Positions 36,670 to 49,374 of a DNA stretch of 64,000 bases are shown here, one piece after another. The stretch comes from Dichotomocladium elegans (taxonomy: Eukaryota > Mucoromycota > Mucoromycetes > Mucorales > Lichtheimiaceae). Numbering within the stretch: the stretch's first letter is position 1; each line of letters opens with the position of its first letter. Location: positions 682,001-746,000 of the forward strand of contig JAIXMN010000001.1 in NCBI GenBank assembly GCA_025716815.1, written 5' to 3'. Position numbers and translations under genes: made by a program. The notes beneath the pieces are model-generated. The model searched no databases. It saw only the letters and a program-made list of their open reading frames with translations, and was not told where the DNA came from.

Positions 36670-39628
36670 TCACTGGAAATGTTTGTGGTATGTGTATTGG
36701 TGCATGGGCATCATGTCAAAGGGCAAAGTGCTTGAACCAGAGGCTGGGCAGTGCTGGACCGACGCCTCGAAGAGCGTGCCAGACGGCGGTTGCTGCTGCT
36801 GCTGCTCATGCATTTGCAGCGGTTGAGGAGGAGGAGGAGGAGGCGTCATAAAATGCGGTGCAAAATACGCATCGAGCGAAGATGGGCCTTCGTAGAGTCC
36901 TGCAACCGATGATGAGGATGGTGGCAAGAGAAGCGGGGGGTCGAGTGGTGCTGGTGCTGGTGCTGTCGACACCGGCTCATGGCACATGGCCATGAGCGAG
37001 GGTGCGTACAGAAACTCGGACAGCTGGAACACGTCAGCCACGTCGCTGGCCTGCGGCTTCGGCTCGCCAGCTGGATGATGACCGTCGAAAACGGGGATGG
37101 CCCTTGTCGTTGTCGCATCCGCATGCGCGTGGCTCGCGTTCAACGTCCCAAGTGACGACGCCTCCTTTTCCTGGACCGGCCCAGCTCCATTATCGTCTTC
37201 TTCTTCTTCTTCTTCTTTGCTCAGGTCGAACTCGGATTCGTACTCGTCGTTCGTGCTATTGCCACCCGCCGCTGGCACGCTGCTGAGCGGACGCGCGAGC
37301 AGCTTCTTGATCCGCTGGACGAGGGCTGCAACATATCGGTGGTGCCGGACAGGACACGTCCCGAGCACATGGACAATCCGATCGAGCTGCTCGTGCGCCC
37401 ATGCCTTCTTCTCGACGTGCACACCCGGGTCGCTGAACAGACGGCTGCACACCAGCGTCGGCATCATCACCGTCTCGAGCGAGAAATGACACCACCGCTG
37501 CTCAAGGCGGGCATAGCATTCCAGGAGCTCGACGAGCGTTGCTGCGGATTCAAGGCATCGCTCTTCTGCCACAAGCTCGATCGCACGGCTGTCATTGGCG
37601 GTTGCGGCTGGCAGGTCCGTTGCCGTGAACAGCCTATAGAGCTGACAGAGCTGGAAATGATATTCTGAATTGAGTTTGACGCATGCCTGTTCCCGAAAGG
37701 ACATGGACGCCCAGTTGCGCCGGTGAATATCGCCGCGCGTGTACTGCAACTCCTCCGGGAGATTCCCGTGCCAGTCATGGAGTTCCTTTTCCAGCGCCGA
37801 GATGGACAAGAGCAGCGGCCTTTCCTGCGCGGTCTTGGTAAGCATGTTCCGGTAGATCCGCGTGATCTTGAATCGCTCACTCGTGAAAAGCACCCGCCAC
37901 CGCTTCTCGCCTTCTTCGTGCGCGAAGATCGTCGGGAAGCCGACCGTGATCGTGTCCTCGGGCGGAAGGGAAAACACCCTGTCCGAATGAATCGTGCACA
38001 ATGTCTCCAGGAAATACACAGCCCAGAAGAACCGCCGACTCCGCTCGCTCTCCACCTCGCCCTCGCCAGCATCGCTTCTTTTCCGTATGTACATCTTCAT
38101 GTCCAGACACATCCGGATCGCCAGGCCAAGATACATGTAAGCCTCTGACTCGGACGATCGGCTCCGTTCGTGAACAGGCCGCCCGATCGCGTATATGTAC
38201 ATGATCAGCAGGCTGTGCATCGTATCCACGCTTGTATGCATAAACCGGTCCTTGAGCAATTCCTTGGCTCGCTTGAAAAACGGCGCGCCCACCTCGTTCG
38301 GATCCTGCCCAGGGAACAAGTCGTGATAGATCGCCCCGTGCCGCGCAGTCCATGCAAACACCATGTTCTTGAGCAATGGATCGAGCCTACCTTGCCTGTA
38401 TCGCACCGCAACGCTATTGTCCGGGTCTGCGCACGGAAAGCACAATAGACATTCCGTATAGATATCCATCATCCGATCGAGCACTTGCCGAGATATCGTT
38501 TTGGCTGATTGTGCAGATCCACCACCTGCTGCTGCTGCTGCCGCGACATGTCTGGCACTAGGGTGATGATGACGACGACAACCATTCGCAGTAGTAGACG
38601 GTTCCCACGTGCTGTAAAGCGGAAACGTCTTTAACTTTGTTTTCCATAGGCTTTTTTTACGAGTGATTGTCGTCGTCACCCTGTTCTGGTCGTTGGACGA
38701 AATGCTGTCGGACCCGCTCGACCCTGCCGACATGGGCATGGACTCTTGCGACGACGTATCCGATCCTTGGCGGCCCACTGCTGGAACGGCCAGGGTCGAT
38801 GTCGATCTCTCGTTGCCACCGTCGTCCATGTTCAGTCGCGGCGAGGCCATGCCAGAGCCGGCCGCAAGGATGTCGTAAAGCGCGTGGATCGAGACGATGT
38901 TTGTGTCGATTCGAAGGCCGTTTGAAGTGAGCGACAGCGACCATTTTGGCGTTCTGCTATTGCTGCTATGGCTGACCGCTGGCGATCCGATCTTTCTGCT
39001 GGAGAGCAGATCGCTCAACGGGGTTGGGCGCCCCAATCGAAACTCGTCAGCGACAAACTGCGTATGCGTTGACACATCTTTCATGTCCGACTCGATGGAC
39101 TGGATCCGCTTCTGTAACAGGTCGACCGTCTCATTGAGTTTTACAAGGTTGAACAAGTTTTCCACTTGCGTTGCTGATCCGTCGTACGAACATTGCGCTA
39201 CATGGCCCGGCCATCCAAAAAAGCAAACCCAACAAAAAAAAAAGCGTTTTCTTTTTTTTTAGAGATAAAAAATAATAATAATAAAAGATACAAAATGCCC
39301 ACACGATGGGGGGAGCACTTTACTATTTTTTTTTTTTTTACCCTTTGCTTGCTGGCACCTGGAGCAGGACGGATGGGCGAAGTCGCATTTGACTGAATAT
39401 GGGAGTTCTCAATGAATCTACGGTTACTCAGAAACCACCTAACCTGAATACAAGCAGCATGTACCTTTTTTGGACCTAACACTTTGCTTTAGCCATTCCC
39501 TTCTCCCAGCAGATCGAAATGTCCCCCATTGCAAACCGGGGTTACCTGCATCGCTCGCAAGCCATGGTCATGCGGATCTTTTTCGAGGCCGAAGGTTCTT
39601 GTGGGCGCTGCTCGTCAGACAGTGACAT
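36670..39628 (-). CDS. Zn2Cys6 transcription factor with fungal-specific middle domain
   Basis: Four exons on the minus strand: 39628-39546, 39475-39465, 39392-39342, 39197-36670, giving 890 residues. Splicing an 11-nt micro-exon (39475-39465) yields ACERCRSKKVKCDFAHPSC followed by SRCQQAKAQC, a perfect C-x2-C-x6-C-x5-C-x2-C-x6-C cluster. It is followed directly by a dimerisation helix (NLVKLNETVDLLQKRIQSIE). Residues about 290-620 form the fungal-specific transcription factor (MHR) domain, with YAIGRPVHERSRSSESEAYM, GLAIRMCLDMKMY and RRFFWAVYFLETLC. The C-terminal 200 residues are acidic, Pro- and Gln-rich. Target genes cannot be inferred. The upstream in-frame Met before 39628 would add a hydrophobic Pro-rich leader and is not preferred. 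Confidence 0.9.
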
Positions 39629-40456
39629 GTATAATAAAGGGGGACTTGCTTCGGCGACAGCAAGAGGGAAGGATGGGGGGAGGGCGGTGGTAAAGGGATA
39701 GAAAGACGAGCGTAAAAAGGAACCAGGCAACCCGCTTTTTCTTTTTTTTTACAATGGATCTCCGAATCACCTCAATAGGTGACACACGTGCCTGATGAGC
39801 AAAACTATTTTACACATCGCCACTTTGTCCTACCGTCATCACTACCCCACAAAGCGAACACGTCAAGTCGCCAAAGTTTTGACGTGGTCCCATTTTTAAC
39901 TTCAATACGTACGCAGAATAGCCGTTGAAATGGGGCAGATTGCCGCGTGCTAGCCTCAAAGACGGCGGCACTCAGTCACCATGGCTTGATCCCTTAACAC
40001 CCCACCTCTTTGATACACACACACATTTGTGTCCCGGATGCCTTGTTCTACTCTGGATTCTCCCCCACCCCATGGACGGGGTCTGATCCGTTGCCCTTGG
40101 TGGAGACGACGGATGATAACCCCCACCCCACCTTTGGATGCGTCACGCGCCAAGGGAAATGCCCCCCGTGCATTTATGTAGAGTCTCTCTCTCCCGGCGG
40201 GAGGACACGTATCACATTACTCAAAAGCCAATATGCCTATAGACCAACGCTAGTGACGAAAGCAGAGAGAAGAGACTGCGGAAGAACCGATCAAGTTGGG
40301 TTCGATGCCAACGCATTGTAAGCCCTTGGTCACGAAGGAAAAGGGAGAAAAGAAACGCGGTGTATGACACGCGCCCCATTCCTTTTGCGTGCGCGGGGGC
40401 GGCAAAAAAAAATATAATGGGGACATCTTTTTCTCTCACTCACTCTCTTTCTCTAT
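39629..40456. promoter_or_regulatory. Divergent promoter region between the Zn2Cys6 gene and the BCS1-like gene
   Basis: About 830 bp between two divergently transcribed genes. No other gene was seen. CT-rich sequence (CTCACTCACTCTCTTTCTC) lies directly upstream of the ATG at 40457. Confidence 0.5.
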
Positions 40457-40940
40457 ATGCCACTCCCTCCAGTTTTCTTTACACCATCTCAGCTTTCGGT
40501 GCTGGCTCGTCGGGGCCCTGCTGCTGCATTGACCGTACGCGGCATGGCCTCTTTACCGCCACCCATACCGAATGATGCTTCTGGATCAATTGGTGGTGTC
40601 ATTGCAAACATGGCCGATAAGCTTGGCATGGGCGAGTGAGTGTGTGCGCCTTTTTTTTTCCTGACTTGTACATACAAATATATATATTTATCCCTACCAT
40701 CTGTGATACAAAAGATTTGCAACGGGAGGCCTTCAGCTTGCAGTGATAGGAGGTGAGGGTCCAATGTTGCAAAACATACATGAACAGCGATTCAATGGGT
40801 GTGGATACATTGTTAGGCGCGTTGGCAGGGGCTCGGTACGTTGGCGGGTTTGTGCTGGAATATTTGAAGAAACAGACGATAGCGGTAGTTGACTTTGATA
40901 GCCGCGATGAGTCCTACAGGTAGGTTGAATTGGGAGTTCC

Positions 40941-40972
<32 letters not shown>

Positions 40973-42879
40973 TGTGTGCTGGAGGAGCTACTGTACGTAC
41001 AAACAAGTGACAAGATACCTTCATTTTATTCTTTGATTATCCAAAGCTGGATCCTCAACTGGCTTAGCGAGCATCCGTACAGCCAAACCACGTCCCGTTT
41101 CTCGGTCTCGACGACCATCACGCGTGCAGGCCAACGGCTTGCAGGCGAAGGCCTCGACGCCATGCTACCGCCCGTCTATTTTTTGCCTGCTCCGGGCATG
41201 CATCTGTTTCTGTACAAAAATCGACTGGTCTGGCTGACCCGCGAGCGACCGCAACCTTCGGCGGCGGCCGCTGCAGCTGCTGCAACTCATGCGGCCCTCG
41301 AACGGATCACCATCAGCACGTTCGGTCGGTCACGGGATCTACTCCAGGAACTGGTGCTCGATGCTCAGCGCAAGTTCATTGATCGCGATCTCAGTCGCAC
41401 AGTGGTTTATGCTGCGGGTAAAACACACACCTCGGGAGGGGAGATGCAGGCAATATCAAACAAATAGGGATTTCATCATGGCCATCCAACAGATCAGTAC
41501 GGTGCATGGCGGCGCACACGTTCAAGACCCAAGCGACCATTGAGCACCATTGTGATTCCCCCCAATGTCAAGTCCCAGCTCGTCGAAGACGCCAAGGAGT
41601 TCTTGGTTTCCGAGCAATGGTACAGCAATCGAGGGATCCCGTATCGTCGGGGTTATTTGCTCTATGGAACTCCTGGTTCAGGTAGGGGGCGTTCCAGCTA
41701 GCCAGCTAGCCAGCACCCAGTATCATCAAAAGAGATTGACAGTTCTTGACCGTAGGGAAAACAAGTTTTGTTTATTCGCTTGCGGTAAGGAAGGGCCGCG
41801 AACAGGAGGATACCAGATTGCTCATGCCTCCTCATCCTTCTTACCCTCCTCCCCCATCCAGGGCGAACTCGGATTGGTAAGTAAAAGAACAATACAATCC
41901 GGGCTCAAGCGCTTTGTATTTTGATGGATGTTATTGCTGCTACTTGGTGTCCAGAACATTTATGTGGTTAACCTCAGCAACAAGAGTTTGACCGACGACA
42001 CATTGAATGAGCTGGTGACAGACACCCCGAGCAGGTATGAAATGAAACGGGCGCGCGCACGAGCGGGCGGCCACTGAAATGCGGCATATCAGATGTATCC
42101 TGCTCGTAGAGGACGTGGACGCTGCATTCATCCAACGAACGCGCGGTGAGAGTACTGCTGCTAACAATATCACGTTTTCCGGTGAGAAAAAAAAGTCATC
42201 TGCATAACGTTTGCTCATATATGATATATCGCAAGGGCTCTTGAATGCGATTGACGGCGTCGCTGCTCAGGAAGGGCGCATTCTTTGCATGACAACCAAG
42301 TAAAAAAAAAGGGGGGGTGGGGTGGGCAATCGATAATCATTCGTCTCGAACTCTTTTGGTTAACAGACAGACGTTCCTTGCAGCCACATTGAACAGCTGG
42401 ATGCTGCACTGATTCGGCCAGGCACGGTTTGACTGCCACATTGATGTTGCAAACATTTTGCTCTAACACCACCCATGAATGCAGGACGCATTGACGTGCG
42501 CGTCCATTTCGGCAACGCCACCCAAAGTCAAGCACGCGAGTTATTCCAAAAGTTTTATCCTCGTCTTGAGCCTGATGCGTCAGACACCTTGTCGGCTGCC
42601 TTCGCAGACCAGATACCCGAACTCGAATTTAGCATGGCCCACGTTCAAGGCTTCTTGATGGGACACAAAAACGATCCGGAGGGCGCAGCCAAGCAAGTGA
42701 GCCAATGGGTCAAGCGACATAAGCAGAATGCATCCCGAGGCGGAGCGAACCATGATACATCTACCACCGCGGCCAATACTACTACTGATAATGCTGCTGC
42801 TACTGCTCAGGTTACCACCACTGCGTCGGTGATAGAAAAGTATCATAATGACGAGGAACACATCAAGGATATTCACTGA
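40457..42879 (+). CDS. BCS1-like mitochondrial AAA ATPase
   Basis: Eleven exons: 40457-40635, 40788-40919, 41047-41417, 41493-41681, 41756-41784, 41862-41876, 41955-42034, 42093-42181, 42236-42299, 42384-42421, 42485-42879, giving 526 residues. The BCS1 N-terminal domain (SWILNWLSEHPYSQTTSRFS, FLPAPGMHLFLYKNRLVWL) precedes the AAA module. That module has Walker A GTPGSGKTSFVYSLAG, Walker B CILLVEDVDAAF, SGLLNAIDGVAAQEGRIL and the arginine-finger block ALIRPGRIDVRV. In yeast BCS1 inserts the Rieske protein into complex III. Exon 6 is only 15 nt (GELGL). Intron 10 (42422-42484) appears to have a GC donor, because only that gives the invariant RPGRID. The Ser/Thr/Ala-rich C-terminal tail is long for the family. 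Confidence 0.92.
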
Positions 42880-42909
42880 ATAAATGGAGGAGTAAATTAT
42901 TATTTCATT

Positions 42910-43434
42910 TCATGAGTAAAGACCGTCTGTCAGCGTGAGATTGATTGTAATATCGCCGACAGGCTCGATCTCGATTTTTTGCAGGGCGGAATGAATATCG
43001 TCCATCGTCTGTCGAAGCCATGGAGGATGATCTGGTAGTAGATGGGACAGGATGTTGGCAGGCGAAACAGAAGAAGAAGAGGACATTGAACGCGCAAAAA
43101 GTAGACGGTGGTTGTTGGGTTCCTGATTAGCAGGAGATAGCTGCTTAAGGATGGCCTGGTATCGTCCTGCTCGTTCCTCAATGTCCCCGCTCTCCAGAGG
43201 GTCCGTTTGCTGGCTGCTGAAGATGTCGATCAGATTCCTAAAGTTGATGTTGTGCATGAGTTTTTTTTTTTCTTTCTCTTGTTTTCATGCTTTCGATCTC
43301 TCGTACTCTGTGGTCCTGTTAATGATATCCTTGTAAAACTCCTGCTCTTTGCTAGAACTTGGCGAGCTGCTAGGTGATTTATGCGGTGTTCTACACGCAC
43401 CCGGGCGATATGAGGGGATAAAACCAAAACACAT
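42910..43434 (-). CDS. LAMTOR1/Ego1-like subunit of the Ragulator (EGO) complex
   Basis: Two exons on the minus strand: 43434-43307 and 43237-42910, giving 151 residues. After a Ser/Pro-rich N-terminus comes EQEFYKDIINRTTENLIDIF, created by the splice, which matches the LAMTOR1-family core (helix with RT-x-NLIDI). It is followed by ERAGRYQAILKQL. The C-terminus (GDITINLTLTDGLY) is beta-like. LAMTOR1 tethers Rag GTPases and TORC1 to the vacuole by N-terminal acylation. Here residue 2 is Cys, without the usual Gly2-Cys3, so either palmitoylation alone is used or the true first exon is upstream. Its stop is 31 bp from the BCS1-like stop, in convergent orientation. Confidence 0.7.
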
Positions 43435-43894
43435 TGTCGTCAATGCGTCAGACCCATCGGCACTACTGTATGCTTCGTCTTATTGGTTAAAACCCACCCT
43501 TCATTAGCGATTGCCTCTCTAGGCAGCAAAGGATCAGTGACATGGTCCTACACATGTATATATATATATAAAAAGAGTCATTCAGCAAGTGACCATTCCA
43601 CACACACTTTTGGATGCAAAAACAACACTGTTTCCTTTAACCCATGCCATCGGCTTCCATGTTTTCACACACACACATGCATGCGCGCACGCGCGCCCAC
43701 ACAATACCACACACTCAACCACCGTCCTCATGCCTGACATACGTCCGTATCATCGTGATTCTCTTTGCTTGCGCAACAGCCCATGTGTTCTTTTTATGCA
43801 GTAGACGCAACTAGAAATTCCGAAAGAATAAAAAGATACCCTACCAAAAAAAAAAATTCCGCTTTCCTGCGCCCCATTTTTCTTTTTCGAGTTT
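43435..43894. other. Intergenic between two minus-strand genes
   Basis: Holds the promoter of the LAMTOR1-like gene and the 3' end of the LYR gene. Contains (TA)n at about 43556-43570 and CA/CG alternating repeats at 43668-43705 (possible Z-DNA-forming). No gene was seen. Confidence 0.5.
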
Positions 43895-45195
43895 TCACGC
43901 AGATGCTGACGGTTCTTCAAGAGATTGGATCCGGCCAATCTTTAGAAACGAAGTCTCCACCTGAAATCGGACAGTCTCATCCCACAGATTATATGCGGTC
44001 GGCAAGGGCCAGAGCATCGGCACATCAGCCAGCAATCGTCGATAAAGGCGTTGGCGAGCCCTCGGTGAAAGGCCGTGCCGCTGCCGCTGCAAATCATTGC
44101 CATGGTGACCATCGCCATCACGGTGATTCTCAAGGTCGGGATCCACCAATTGGAGGATGGTCATTGTGTCATACGGCGATGGTGGTGCCGCATAGGGCGA
44201 CACTGGTAATGGATGCCTTGAGCGTTTCACACGCGAGAGTGGAATAAGACGATGATCCGGATTGAGGTGGGCAAGGTGGGGATTGTCATTCTCCGTACGG
44301 TATAAGTCGGACCATCGTGGGCCGCCGCGCTGCAAGTGGGCTGCACAAAGCGGATGGTCCGCGCTAGCAGCTCCGGCGTAGTGTTCAAGCTCGCAGCCGA
44401 TTTCGAATGGCAATGGGATCGGCACACGATCCAGAAGATCCGAGCGCCATCGCCAAAGGAGATTGGCTTTGCGACCGGGATGGAGAGGCTTGAACCGTGG
44501 TTGTGGGAGTGTGGGCTCCAGGTTTTTCCGCAGAACCTGTGTGATGATTACCTTGAGTGGTTGACAGAGCGGGGGTGGAGGAGCAGTATGAGGGACGTGC
44601 GGAACAAAGGGCGCAGGCATAGGAAGATCAGCAGGGATATGCGCGTGTACGTAAGGCTAGAAGACATATATGGGACGGTTAATTCCCAGTGGCATTGAGG
44701 AACGGCATGGGGATCCTTACATGCAAGAGTCTATGGCGAGCCTTTCCGCGCCGTCCATAGGCATGTTCGAGCAATTTGAAAGCGCTCCGGACATTCCCCT
44801 GGTTGGCTCGCTCAATTCGGTGAAGGGCCTGGAGGTTGCGTCTGTTGAGAGGACATGCAGAAACAAAAAGAGAAACGTGGTTTACCTTGCGAGCTTCGTG
44901 AAGTTTGTTTTTCAGACGTGTTTCATCGCTCAGGGACTGATTTTGACGAAAAAGAGTCCGGGCTCGATTGATAATGAACGTTCTGAGAATGCAAAGAAAT
45001 GCTCGGCTTGTCAGTTGGGACATGAAAGCTCTCAAGTGCTCATGAAATGATTTCGGCTGCCGCGAAAGGCAAAGGGTTTGCGCGCGATGGAGAGAGAGAA
45101 AATGCCACCAACCTGGCGCGAGCGTCAAAAAATTGAGAACCTTCGCATAGAAGACGTCGATAGAGTGTTCGCACGTACGCTGAGGAAGAAGCCAT
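43895..45195 (-). CDS. LYR-motif (complex 1 LYR) protein with a long C-terminal extension
   Basis: Four exons on the minus strand: 45195-45113, 44982-44886, 44828-44721, 44656-43895, giving 349 residues. The N-terminal 95 residues form a complete LYR three-helix unit. It starts with SAYVRTLYRRLLCEG (the LYR motif at residues 11-13). NRARTLFRQNQSLSDETRL follows, and then LHRIERANQGNVRSAFKLLE with the AYGRRGKARHRLL signature of fungal LYR proteins. LYR proteins bind acyl-ACP and assist assembly of respiratory complexes, Fe-S proteins or mitoribosomes. The last exon adds a 254-residue Pro/His/Arg-rich extension with no recognised domain but with conserved-looking LSPRARQRLYRRLLADVPML near its end. 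The particular client cannot be told. Confidence 0.75.
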
Positions 45196-45532
45196 TGTTG
45201 ACAGGTATATTTTTCCCCAAAATTTTCGGTTTCGCTTTGGTCCCGACGCGACGCATTTTGGCTCCGCGCGACCTCTTGGATCGACCTCGTGCGCGAGAGA
45301 AGGAGACGGATCGCCCAGAAAATGAAGGTGTGGTCCACCACCCCCCTCCTTTTCCCGCCTAGACTGTCCATTGTTCATTAAAATTCGGTCTTACACCCAA
45401 TGGCCCGCTTTCTCAGCTGCCTTGTCGTCACCCTGACGTCGTTTTATTTTATGCAAAAAAAAAAAAATTAGCGGGCCTCGTAGTTTCAAACCCAAAACTT
45501 TATCTCTCTCTCTCTCTTTTTTCTTGGTCGCA
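45196..45532. promoter_or_regulatory. Bidirectional promoter of the LYR gene and Rab18
   Basis: Only 337 bp separate the two start codons (45195 minus, 45533 plus). A (CT)n tract (TCTCTCTCTCTC, about 45502-45518) lies just before the Rab18 ATG. Confidence 0.6.
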
Positions 45533-46564
<1,032 letters not shown>

Positions 46565-47024
46565 ATACTGGCCCTTATGACCCCCCTCAGTTTCTTCAAA
46601 GAGGGTACACTTATATTCCCTATATATTGTTGGTCTGAAGCGACCGGGGATTTACGGGCTTCTAGGCGGGATTTCTAGTGCGAAACATGACATGCAACGC
46701 TCTGAAAAAAAAACATAGTAGGTTCTCTTTTTTTTTGTCAGATGAGTAAACGTCTCCGCAATGTTGTCACATATTACGGAAGACAGGGTCTGTGCTTCAA
46801 CGTTTTGTGAGTGGATGTCCATGGGAAGTCCTGTTGGGTATCGATTTCTCAGCCGCAACCACCACCTCATCCCAGATCGTGTTACAATCTGATTATCAGA
46901 TGGATTTCTACTTCAGACCCAGGCACGGGTTCCATTTTAAAAGAAAAAAAAATTAAAGGCGGGCGCGGGGTGGAAAGATGTCTAGTTCTTTCTTTTTTTG
47001 TCATTCAAAAGAACCAGGGCAAGC
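46565..47024. other. Intergenic; promoter of the siderophore transporter gene
   Basis: 460 bp between Rab18 and the transporter, transcribed in the same direction. It holds the iron-GATA motif described separately. No gene was seen. Confidence 0.5.
46893..46901 (-). promoter_or_regulatory. Iron-responsive GATA-factor motif (ATCWGATAA)
   Basis: The minus strand reads ATCTGATAA, an exact match to the ATCWGATAA site bound by fungal iron-repressor GATA factors of the SreA/Urbs1/Fep1 type. It lies 124 bp upstream of the ATG of the siderophore-iron transporter, the class of gene such repressors control. Seen directly; its function is an inference. Confidence 0.6.
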
Positions 47025-49374
47025 ATGAGGCCGGACATAATCCATCGGATGGAGCTCTACCGGATGCTTCAGACCAAAACAGACAGGTTCTGTATCTTTG
47101 CAGGGTACTGTCCAAACCAACGGGAGGGGATTGATTCGCAACGATATATACATGATGGATATCGGCCTAACGAAGCCGGTCCTTGCTATTATTATTGAAG
47201 ACTTGTACTCCTGACTTGGACCATCAGCTGGGAATATACCATGATTAACACCGTCATCCCGAGCATCACGAGCAAACTCGGTGCCACTAATCTATCTAGT
47301 CTGCTATCGACTGTTGTCTTTATCATGCAAACCGCTCTCTTGCCCATCTACTCAAAAGTAGCGGATATCACGGGCCGCGCCGGAGCGTACACGATTGCAC
47401 TCATGTTCTATACCCTTTCATTCGTGATCATGGCAGTGGCTCCTACCTACGAAATATTGCTTGTAAGGCAGATCCATCAAACGATTTGACATGTTCAGTG
47501 ATATGAACCAAACCAAAAGGCGGGGCAAGTTGTCTACGCTTTAGGTGTATCAGGGACGCAGGTGCTGGGTCCAATCCTGATTGGAGGTAATGTACGTGGA
47601 TAGCGTGACCTGTCTGTTTCAGAGACCGGTTTCCAACAGGGAACTGATCGAGCAGGATGGCTGTGTTCTTTCATTTTCCCAGACATGACCAGTGTGAACA
47701 ATCGCGGGTTTTTTACCGGACTTTATGGGGTTCCCCAGGTTATCAACATGGTTCTCGCACCGTACGTTGCGCAACAGCTGTGGGACAGAGGCCAATGGCG
47801 CTTGATCTACGGCATGGTCCCTATCCTCATCATTGTGACCAGCACACCACTGTTATGGGGCTTATGGCGTGTCCAGCAGCGCGTTGAACGCCGGCTAGTT
47901 GAAGAGCAGGAACGAAATGGGGACGGCGGCGACCAAGAAAAAGAGCCCATTGGTGCTCGCATTCGTTGGCTTGCGGATGAAGTGGATCTCGTCGGGAGCT
48001 GTCTCCTCATTGTCGGCTTATGCTCCGTTCTCCTGCCGCTGGTGCTCGCCGTGTCGCGATGGGGAGGCTGGACAAGTCGTACGTGGAATGATCGAATGGG
48101 ATTTTTTTTACCCTTACCTATTTGTTTCCCCCCCCTCCCCGTGGATGTGTGTGTGCGTCTGTGCTCAATTATCTCATCATCCCATTGATATCTGCATCCA
48201 TATATATAGCATTGACCCTTCAAACCTTGTTCGTCGGATGCGGCATACTAGCACTCTTTCTGATATGGGAACAGTTCTATGCTGCCAAGCCGATATTACC
48301 CTGGAAACGGATCCGGTCCGACAATGCTATTTTCGGTGTTCTTGCCCTCGGCACGGTGACGATCGTGTCTTCGGTCAATTGGCAGTATTATACGACCTAT
48401 CTTCAGATTTCAAGGCGGGTCACAGCCCAGTATGCAACCTATCTTGAGCGCGGCTACAATGTCGGCTATATTCTTATACAGGTCGTCGTCGGCTACTTGA
48501 TGAAGCGAACCGGCCGCTGGCGGGTGTTTATCACCTTTGGTATGTGTCTTTTGGTGGCGGCTATCCTATGGATGATACCTGCCAGAGCATCTACATCGCC
48601 AGACTGGTGGATCGTCGTTTCTCAGACCATGGCCGGTATTGGATCCGGGATGATGACTATTCCTATTGGTGTGGCTGTACAGAGCAGTGTCCATAAAAAT
48701 GGTACAGTGTAAAGGACGGTGGGGGGGGAGTGCAATGCTGCAAGGTCCTCAAACTTTGGTGATTTTTTTTGTCGTACGTATCAAAAACGATTACATACGT
48801 AGATATTGCTATTATCACAGCTATGATGCAAGTTGGAGGTTCCATCTCGGCGAGCCTTGGATCGACCATCGCCGGTATGGTATGGAACTCACTCTTACCG
48901 ATCGAGCTCAAAAACTATGTTCCTGGCGATTACGAATACAAAAAGATTGTCGAGAGCATCGAGTATATCCTAGCACTACCAGCCGACCAATACGAAGGTG
49001 TGGTGATGGCATATGGCGAGATCCAGAAGTATGTCTCTATCCTGGCCGTCTGCTTTGCCGGACTTGCGTTTGTATTTTCTTCCAGGATGAGATCATTTGG
49101 TCTAAACGGATTGTCCCAATGTAAGTTGGCGGGGCGGGCGAAGAGACTAAATAAATAGCAAAATAAATAATACAACCCGTTGGTTGACCTGTACTCGCTT
49201 TTCACTTCAGCAGCAGGCACAATTGTAACGGATATTGGCGCGGATGGCAACGAGGATAGATTGGGAAACTCTCCTGTCCCCACCACGGCGCCGACTCCTC
49301 CGAAAGCGGTAGATTACGGTACGATCGGAGCGGACGTACCGGCGACAGCCAGGGAAAACCGGATCCCACGATAG
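47025..49374 (+). CDS. Siderophore-iron transporter (major facilitator superfamily)
   Basis: Seven exons: 47025-47086, 47201-47462, 47520-47586, 47683-48078, 48210-48701, 48803-49120, 49211-49374, giving 586 residues. Multiple hydrophobic segments and family blocks match Arn/Str/MirB-type transporters. They include LVLLTWTISWEYTMINTVIP, LLPIYSKVADITGRAGAYTI, VYALGVSGTQVLGPILIGDM and NRGFFTGLYGVPQVINMVLA. WGLWRVQQRVERR lies at the central loop, and GSGMMTIPIGVAVQSSVH and MMQVGGSISASLGSTIAG lie in the C-terminal half. It would import ferric siderophore complexes by proton symport at the plasma membrane. The C-terminal hydrophilic tail (about 50 residues) is Thr/Pro-rich. The splice phases agree throughout. 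An exact iron-GATA motif is upstream. Confidence 0.92.

Noticed and set aside
43668..43705. CA/CG alternating stretch as a telomere-like or functional repeat
   Set aside because: A simple dinucleotide repeat; no telomeric unit such as TTAGGG is present.
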